This document shows positions 57,248 through 64,000 of a stretch of DNA of 64,000 nucleotides, in pieces (position 1 is the first letter of the stretch; the number at the start of each line of letters is the position of its first letter). This DNA is from Plantago major (taxonomy: Eukaryota; Streptophyta; Magnoliopsida; Lamiales; Plantaginaceae), in assembly GCA_026545765.1 (NCBI GenBank), contig CM048839.1, forward strand, positions 91,664,914-91,728,913, written 5' to 3'. The notes beneath the pieces are model-generated. The model saw nothing but the letters and a program-made list of their open reading frames with translations. It was not told the origin of the DNA and did no database searches. The translations under genes were made by a program, and so were the position numbers.

Positions 57248-57260
57248 ATGTTTATGACTT

Positions 57261-57758
57261 GTTTGATATCCTACTTCAACTTGTTTCAGTGCCTTGCTTG
57301 AATTGGGTAAATTCGACTTTGTCTTGGTAAAAATCCACCTAGAAAATATACGTACAAAGCGAGATAAAAGTTTGCAATATACTATGTGTCAAAATTAAAG
57401 TTTGACTACATATGTGTCAAGATTTATGAAGCTGGAATATATTTAACCCCTAAATTTAATACTTTCATGTCCATGAAAGACTTCTCATTTTGTCATTTTA
57501 GACGTTCCAATGTAATCTTCCCATTTTCATTTTTGATAATGTTAACTTCTACCCCACTTAACTAATACAAACTCATATTTACCATAATGATTGATATTAA
57601 TGATATATTAATTAATTCAATTAATGTATATATGATTGTGATACTTGATATTATCACAAAAAAATGCCACTATCTCTACTTTATTTTTTTCATTTAAATA
57701 ATACTCAATTTTCTACTTTAACAACCCACCAATCAATTTCTATTCATATTTTTATTAA
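57261..57758. other. Intergenic AT-rich DNA
   Basis: No gene or defined element was found between the SINE and the Helitron terminus. Confidence 0.4.
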
Positions 57759-57870
57759 CTAGTTTATACCCCGTCGATACTCGACGGGTATAGTAAAAAA
57801 ATATTTAAGTATATGAAATCCTACAATATTTACAACAACATTTTTGTAACGCGTCGTACCCTTGCGAGCC
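57759..57870 (-). mobile_element. Helitron 3' terminus (minus strand)
   Basis: On the minus strand the end reads a perfect 8-bp hairpin (CCCGTCGA, loop GTA, TCGACGGG; plus 57770-57788), then ten to eleven bases, then CTAG followed by T. This matches the Helitron rule of a 3' hairpin and CTRR end inserted next to T. A related but truncated copy lies at 61350-61440. The 5' (TC) end and the full extent upstream on the minus strand were not found. Confidence 0.6.
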
Positions 57871-58349
57871 GATGTCCGACCCTCTGTGCCAGCGCGGTCA
57901 TGGACTATTATTCGGGTGATATGTTGGCCCACTGTACCAATACATGTTCGTTCCCGTACTTTATCCCACTCGTGCACGCAACGATATACTTACCAGTCAT
58001 GCACCCTAAGATTACTGCTGAGCATGCATGCTTAAGTCTAAAGCTCTTATGGATGGATTTCCGAAAAGAAAGGTGCACATTGTTGGTATGAGTAGCGTTC
58101 TCGATCCTTTAAGTTCTCTGAAAATTTATCTTTAACTTTGGGAATCAACCAATCACAAAGCATTATTTTGCCAAATAATTAAATGATGTGGATAGCCTTA
58201 AATGGCTCCAAACCTTTTTTGCTTAATGTATTATATAGATTGACATTTGAACGTTCCACTTTTTTTTTTTTTTTTACCAATTAAATTTACGTGAAGCATT
58301 TTCCGAGACTTTTACTACTTATCGAATAATACCTTACTTTTAACTCTTA

Positions 58350-58743
58350 GTGGCTGTTTGGGAACCGATTAAAATGGACAGGATTTTAATTTTTTTTAAC
58401 CGTGAATAGTAACTGAATTATAATTGGGTTTTGAAAAATTGTGTTTGGGATGGAATTAAAGTTTTATAGGGTTGTTATATATGGTGTGTAAGAGTGAAGT
58501 GATGTGTAAGAGTTTTTATGATTATTTGATTGGTTTTAATGTTATTTGATTGGTTTAAGGTTGTTATAATAAATGAAAAGATAAAGTGAGAGAAAAATAG
58601 TAGGTATAAAGATAAAATTTAATTGAATTATGAATAGTTGGTGATTAAAAACGGTTACTCAACGCGATTAAAACCGCCTGGCAAACAAGATGAAAATGAT
58701 AACTCGATTAAAACTGAGTTTTGGCCGCTACACAAACAACCTC
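58350..58743. mobile_element. Tourist-like (PIF/Harbinger) MITE, 394 bp
   Basis: The left end GTGGCTGTTTGGGAACCGAT and the inverted right end GAGGTTGTTTGTGTAGCGGC form the terminal repeat. The inner sequences (GATTAAAA on the left, TTTTAATCG on the right) are also inverted. TTA flanks both ends (58347-58349 and 58744-58746). The interior is AT-rich. Related pieces occur in this window at 328-576, 20682-20773, 22146-22787 and 33826-33960. Confidence 0.7.
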
Positions 58744-58746
58744 TTA

Positions 58747-59453
58747 AAAATTACATTACGGTAAATATTATATTATTTTTCCATAACGTGAGTACATGAT
58801 TTTATGCTCAGTATTGTACATAAACATCATGTACTCGAATAACAAGATGAACAAAAGCTTTATCATGCTGTTAAGCCACGCCCATGTAATTAATTAACAA
58901 AGCTCCTTTAAGCTTGGTCAATTGGCGCAACGAATTATAATATGGCTGAAAAATCTAGTTGGCTTTTAAAGATAGATCGGAATGATTTTCACAGTGAAAT
59001 TATTGTACAAATTATAATTTTCTGAATATAAACAAATACGACTATCATGTTAAGTTTTTGGCACGATACTCACCTTATTTATGCTACCTAAATTCTTGTA
59101 AAATTAAGTTAAACTTTTTTATAATATACAATAATCATCATTTAGAAATATCAATTACAATACATCCTCTTTGGTATAATATATACCTCCTCTTTATACT
59201 AATGCGAGGTAAATTTTATTTTTACTGCTATTTTTACTTCACACTTTATACCTGTTGAATTACGAACAAAGTAAAGGGCTCTTCTTGTCTTCAGAATCAA
59301 GAAAAATTAATGCGTTTCTTTTTGAGTGAAACCTTTTTGTGTATTTTTATTTATATATATATATAATCATTGACATGCACGGATATTAATTATATAACAC
59401 AATTAATATTTTATTTTACACTTTTAAAGGTTTTATGAAGCTAGAATTAAGAA
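58747..59453. other. Intergenic; probably includes the S-protein gene 3' region
   Basis: No coding region was found. The sequence next to 59454 should include the 3' UTR of the minus-strand S-protein homolog. Confidence 0.4.
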
Positions 59454-59930
59454 TCAATTTGGTTCGAAAATCCCACGACCAACTGGACTACCTGGAGCAA
59501 GAGTCCCGTTCCAATAATAAACGAGCCCTTTTGAGTCGCCTGGTCCTGTGACAAAATAAACTCCTTTGCGTTCAGCTCTCCATGTGCACACATGAGATAT
59601 GCACTTCTCGCGGATCTTCCTATTGTACACATCAAAATTTAAGAAGTACGGGTTTCGCCAAATGGTACACCAGAACAATGTAGTCCCCCAAATATTGGCA
59701 CAAAAGTTAAATGCATAATCTTGCTTGAATTGAATCGTCCTTTCTCCAACATCATCGTCCCCAGATTTACAATGCACGGTCATATTAGTAGATGGGTGAA
59801 TCATGTTCACAACATGAATATACACATGTGGTGCGCCAGGACAATGTCTGCCAGATACAACATAAACATCGTCGGATATTATTACAAATAAAATCAGAAT
59901 AAGTGTCCTCATTATGGTGTCCATTCTCAT
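59454..59930 (-). CDS. S-protein homolog (plant self-incompatibility S1 family)
   Basis: The 158-aa intronless frame starts MRMDTIMRTLILILFVIIS, a signal peptide; in-frame ATGs at codons 3 and 7 are alternative starts. The mature part has the S1 family pattern. HVVNMIHPSTNMTVHCKSGD is followed by DDVG, then FNFCANIWGTTLFWCTIW and an EKCISHVCTW region with paired cysteines for disulfides. A predicted N-glycosylation site is NMT. Family members are small secreted beta-sandwich proteins. The founder is the stigmatic S protein of field poppy, where it triggers rejection of self pollen. Most plant homologs (SPH) have no proven role. The gene stands alone with an AT-rich TATA-like run (about 59963-59974) upstream. 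Its length exceeds the usual 130-150 aa because of a GPGDSKGLVYYW tail. Confidence 0.88.
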   Translation of the reverse strand: MRMDTIMRTLILILFVIISDDVYVVSGRHCPGAPHVYIHVVNMIHPSTNMTVHCKSGDDDVGERTIQFKQDYAFNFCANIWGTTLFWCTIWRNPYFLNFDVYNRKIREKCISHVCTWRAERKGVYFVTGPGDSKGLVYYWNGTLAPGSPVGRGIFEPN

Positions 59931-59984
59931 TTTGGAAGATCAGCTAGCTAATTAATGGAATAATATATATATCTCGAATGTGAC

Positions 59985-61340
59985 TGGTTTTCATACCAAA
60001 TTGATGATGAATTCCTTTTATAGGATTAATTTGGACAGGTTCAAGAAGATGAGCCAAATAAAAAATTACTTTAATTTTGAAAAATTAGAACAACAAAATC
60101 ATGAAAGTAGTGAAATAACAAAAAAAAAAAAAAAAAAGTTATTATCAGTATTGCAACAATCTAGTAATTAGGCTCTGCTCTCTTCATCTGAAAACTCATT
60201 AATTTCTATTTAGTTGTTTTTATCTACAATTCGATTCGATTCGGGGTATTAGAATAAGAAAACGTAAAACGAGAATGAATTTAAAAGTACATTTTTTAAA
60301 GATGTGTGAAAGTGCATTTTGGTGTAAAAGACGAGAATGAACTTAAAAGTACATTTTTCATCCTTTTGTTTTTCTTTTTTCGTTATATACATTTTCAATA
60401 TTCTCTTTTCTGCTAGAATAATTTTTTATGGCACTTTATTACGCTTTTGCTATTCCGTCACCAAAACCCGCTGTGTCTGTGTGATTTGGTAGTACTATAC
60501 AAAAATATGACGGTATCCGGTTAGACTATTTTTCCTTGCTAAATTTTGTTAATCAACGTCCTGGATAATTTGTAACTGGACCGAGTATAAGGTTTGCAAC
60601 CCAAAACTTTAGCTCTGTATACGTAAACCCTTACTTCCTCACTCCCTTATCATATTTAGTAGTTCTACAAAATCTATCTATCTATATTCTATATAATATA
60701 ATACATTAAGCAAAAAAGATTTGGAGCTATTCTAGGGTGTCCACATCAAATAATTATGTGGCAAATTCCTATAATGTGATTGGTCCATTTTTTATATAGT
60801 TGTCCAATGTATTGATTCTGATTGGTCCATTTTAAAACTCAAGCTGATGTGCTTAAATATGTTGCCATAAAATCATTTACGTTTTATTATTGTTGCCATT
60901 ACTTTAACTCAATAATTATATCTAATTAAGGAATATTTGACTTGCAATTTTTACCCTTACGTTGCAAAACTACTCTTCGTATTTCCATTCTTTCTTTCTT
61001 TTCAATTTCTTTTTTTTTTTCTTTCTCAAGGAAAAATGCATGTATTCTTGGTACATAATAAAATTCCATTGTGTTGTTTAGTTCAGAATAAAATAGATAT
61101 TAGGATTGAACAAAATATGTTATAATCTTTATAGTTTACTTCAACCCAATTACGTGCATATACTAATTCGAGAAACTGAGAATTTATGTAGTTGCGCAGC
61201 ATTTTCAGGTTTACTTCATATGTTAAGCGAATTTAATATCTACTTTTCTAATGTCCTTATTATGCTCTTTGAATGTTGATGATCTGCAGGCTTTTCTTGG
61301 TCTTTATTTCTGACTCATGAGTGCCCACTGTACGCTTTTG
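59985..61340. other. AT-rich intergenic DNA with a possible Helitron 5' end
   Basis: No gene was found. At 60673 the plus strand reads TCTATCTATCTATATTCTAT followed by GGGTGTCCACATCAAATAAT at 60738. This style is common at plant Helitron 5' ends (TC start next to A). A matching 3' hairpin and CTRR end on the plus strand was not found. Confidence 0.35.
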
Positions 61341-61349
61341 ATGATGTAA

Positions 61350-61440
61350 AAAGATACTCAACGGGTATAGTGAAAAAATAATTAATTATATGGAATCCTA
61401 CAATAATTACAATAACTTTTTTACCTTCTTACAGGAACGG
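61350..61440 (-). mobile_element. Truncated relative of the Helitron terminus at 57759
   Basis: TACTCAACGGGTATAGTGAA, followed by GGAATCCTACAATAATTAC, aligns with 57778-57858 (TACTCGACGGGTATAGTAAA, GAAATCCTACAATATTTAC). The outer half of the hairpin is missing, so this copy is broken at its 3' end. Confidence 0.5.
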
Positions 61441-62015
61441 GTAAAGTATATAACAACTTTTTTCGTGATTAAGTAGTAATTTTTAGTTAAAAGTTATTTA
61501 AGAATATCAATATTAAAAAGTGAGAGTTTAATCACAACTTTTTTCGTGATTAATATCATATAATCTCTTAATGTTAATCCCTACGTCCAAAATAAATGAC
61601 ACATTTCAGTTTTAATAAAATTTTAAGGTCGACTTTGAACATAAATTATTTACATATTATATTGAAAAATTATTCTGTAAACTTATATGTTTTCGAAGTT
61701 CATTAAGTCCAATTTCACAATATATTTATTTTTAAATATTTTTCGATATGATATAAGAGCAATTTATAGTCAAAGTCGACTAAAAAAAATTATCATGCTT
61801 AAATATTGGCAATTTATTGTCAAAGTTGACTCCATCAGATCATTTATAACAATTTTCCTTTAATGTACTTCGTGCTTAAGTAAGTAAAAAAAAAAAATCA
61901 AGTCAAATTATTATAAAAGTCATGTTTTTTTCTGAATTGAAGAAAACATTAGCTCTACAACCCAAGTGTTTGGTGTAACCATCCAATTTGCACTTATATA
62001 ATATCATACTATATA

Positions 62016-62283
62016 CTCCCTTCGCGGACGTCCCGATTCAATTTCCCGTGTTGACTTTTTCGGGTCAACCATTATCAAATTGTACCTCAAATTATACTCT
62101 TAAACTATAAAGGTAAATGACTTAATAAAACTATATAGTGAAAATTTCAAAAAAAAGATTTTATAATATAACTTTGTTAATTAAATATTTAACCACTGTC
62201 CTATAAGAGTAGTTCGAGGTTAAAATTAACAATGGTTGACCGAAAAAAGTCCACACTGAAAGTTGAAATCAGAATAGAGGGAG
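62016..62283. mobile_element. Stowaway-like MITE
   Basis: The left end CTCCCTTCGCGGACGTCCCG and the right end CAGAATAGAGGGAG are imperfect inverted termini of the Stowaway type. TA flanks both (62014-62015 and 62284-62285). Long inner inverted segments (GTTGACTTTTTCGGGTCAAC on the left, GTTGACCGAAAAAAGTCC on the right) allow a foldback. The element is 268 bp and non-coding. Confidence 0.75.
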
Positions 62284-62285
62284 TA

Positions 62286-63918
62286 TTACTTAGAAAAATT
62301 ACGGTTTTTAAAATACTGCATGCGTAAAATATTACAATGCATAACTCACTAACACACATGCTATAGCTAGATATTAATCATAAAATAAGTTATGAAACAG
62401 GGAACCTTAATTTCGTTAATTGTTAAATATGTCACCAGGGCATGAGTCGGGCTTGGGCCAAGCCTACGTAACACGAGTCGAGTACGCTACCCAACCTCGA
62501 TATGGATCTAATTCAAATACATGCGAGTCAAGAAGCCATGACGGGCTTTCAAAATTCCTACTCCACCTGGACACGAGCTGAGATTGGGCCTAGCCTTTGT
62601 AACATGGGTCGTGCCTTCAAAATACTTCCAAGTCCATCCCATTATGAGAAATTTCATGAAGTATGTGGGTTAATAGGAATAGGAGTTTAAGGGATGTTTT
62701 GAATTGTCCACAAGAGCCTTTATGTGGGTTGGACCGTCTTCGGCTTAGCTTTTAGACACATTTTGTCCGTCTTTCTGGGGGTAGATGTCGTATGTTCTTT
62801 CAGGATATGTGACATATGTGATATTCTTAAGATTTAAAAAAAATCAAATTGCATGTAAATTTGTAATTTATATTTATTTTATATTCAATCTGTTTTTTTT
62901 CTTTCGAATTTCATAATAAAATCATTCCAGTCTGGTTCGTCATATATCGATATTCAAGACGCAAGAATTTGCTAAGTAGATACTTCATGTCAGTTATGGG
63001 CAATGGGGATAAAAAAAATTATAAAATGGTGACAATGTTCATATCAAGATTCTCGATGCTATACTTATTTGAGAAATGAGTAATCCTATTTCAACCATTA
63101 TGATAGCACATATATGTCATTATTGGATCATTTAACTAATCATCGATTTTTCTCTTGCATCGACTAATGCTGTAATTGACGAGATTAATAATTAATTTGT
63201 TATGACGAAGATGCCCGATTAATGTGTCAAGTACTTGAGTAGGGATATCATTACAAAGGTGGATGGTGTTGAGAATTGTCTCGGGGATGTTTTTCACAAA
63301 AATTCTTGAGTGCTCAAGGTTCGATGGATGTATGATCATGATGATGCAAATACTAATCAGACTTCCGAGTTGTGGAATGGTACAAGTACTCATGGTTACT
63401 AATTTTTTAAAAACATATAATCGAGGCAAGAATGATACGTAAAATCAATGTAGTGAAAAACTTTTCATTCTTATGATGATGATAATCCAATCTCAGGAGA
63501 ACAAGTCTCCATTCGATTTTGATAAATATAACACCATAAAGTTTCGGAGAGTTTAAAGGTATTGAGAATGCTACCATAAAGGTGCACCCTCATTCTCGGG
63601 AATCCACCCAGAAGGTCTGAAAGATAGGCGTGCTTGCTCTAAAGCAGAAATAATACGGGTAGGTGATCCACTATATAAGAAGTTTATCTTTGCGTGCACG
63701 AGTGACACAAGGTGCGCGGGAAAGAATATGCACGTGATGGTTTGTGTGGCCAACATATCATGGGAAGAGCATATCAAGAATAACAGTGTTGGGCCCGACC
63801 CACATGGGGATGGGTGTTATAAAGGGTATAAGGGCTGAACAAATCGTTAACGTACAAAGGTAGACACTTGGTCAGACATTGCACAACGGGGACGTTGCAT
63901 AATTTAAGAGGGGGTGAA
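62286..63918. other. Non-coding region, probably internal sequence of an LTR element
   Basis: No recognisable protein. Minus-strand frames at 63136-63429 and 63571-63777 have no family resemblance. Because an LTR-like start with a polypurine tract follows at 63908-63919, the right part may be the 3' internal region of an LTR retrotransposon that lacks coding sequence here. Confidence 0.35.
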
Positions 63919-64000
63919 TGTAATGTCCCAAAATTTTAAGGAGATTAAATTGATAGAGATCGCTAACATACCAGTACGGTGCAGTTTTTTTTAGAATTCA
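63908..64000 (+). mobile_element. Start of an LTR with polypurine tract, cut by the window edge
   Basis: AGAGGGGGTGAA (63908-63918) is a polypurine tract directly followed by TGTAATGTCCCAAAATTTT. This is the wording of Ty3/gypsy LTR starts in plants (TGTAA.(A/G)TCCC). The LTR continues beyond the window. If right, this is the 3' LTR of a plus-strand element whose internal part lies to the left. Confidence 0.45.

Overview
This window looks like nuclear DNA of a flowering plant, most likely a eudicot. It is AT-rich and has GT-AG introns, a cytosolic-type tRNA-Phe, an arabinogalactan peptide gene, an S-protein-homolog gene and a dense load of plant transposable elements. I cannot name the species from sequence alone.

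Ordinary host genes are few. In order they are: a small arabinogalactan-peptide gene (8971-9153, +); SNU13, the 15.5K/NHP2-like K-turn binding protein (10872-12336, -, five coding exons, 128 aa); an organelle-type translation elongation factor P gene (15701-21513, +, eleven coding exons, 248 aa); tRNA-Phe(GAA) (32678-32750, -); the mitochondrial dicarboxylate/tricarboxylate carrier DTC (51336-54251, -, six coding exons, 298 aa); and a plant self-incompatibility S1-family (SPH) gene (59454-59930, -). I placed the splice junctions by eye, using reading-frame continuity and the known family sequences. SNU13 and DTC come out at exactly the family length.

The rest is mostly mobile DNA, and many ends can be defined by target-site duplications (TSDs). 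At 3302-7682 (-) is an internally deleted Ty1/copia element with intact LTRs (TSD GACAG). At 13559-14877 is a solo LTR (TSD TAAAC) packed with three tandem arrays. At 22240-22478 and 57072-57247 are two tRNA-derived SINEs. A decayed hAT transposase lies at 23651-25729. A degenerate two-gene, MULE-like region spans about 26.7-32.0 kb. A 267-bp SMART/TRIM-like LTR element lies at 34991-35257 (TSD AGATC). A decayed Ale-type copia element at 36078-45317 (TSD GATTC) has its 5' LTR/primer-site junction split by a 4.75-kb CACTA transposon at 36238-40990 (TSD TTA). An inverted pair of copia gag fragments forms a 1.5-kb palindrome at 45832-47323. At 47.7-50.25 kb an RPL13a-like exon fragment sits beside a nested AT-rich repeat. 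A Pack-MULE-type element at 54576-56060 (9-bp TSD TTATTATTA) carries the 5' part of a UDP-glucuronate 4-epimerase gene. Several MITEs and a Helitron 3' terminus are also present, and a new LTR appears to begin at the right edge (63919).

Host genes sit in short islands between nested insertions. Most element ORFs are frameshifted or truncated, so little of the mobile DNA looks autonomous. The most interesting structures are the miniature LTR element, the Pack-MULE with a captured gene fragment, the CACTA-in-copia nest, the gag palindrome and the higher-order repeat beside the RPL13a fragment.
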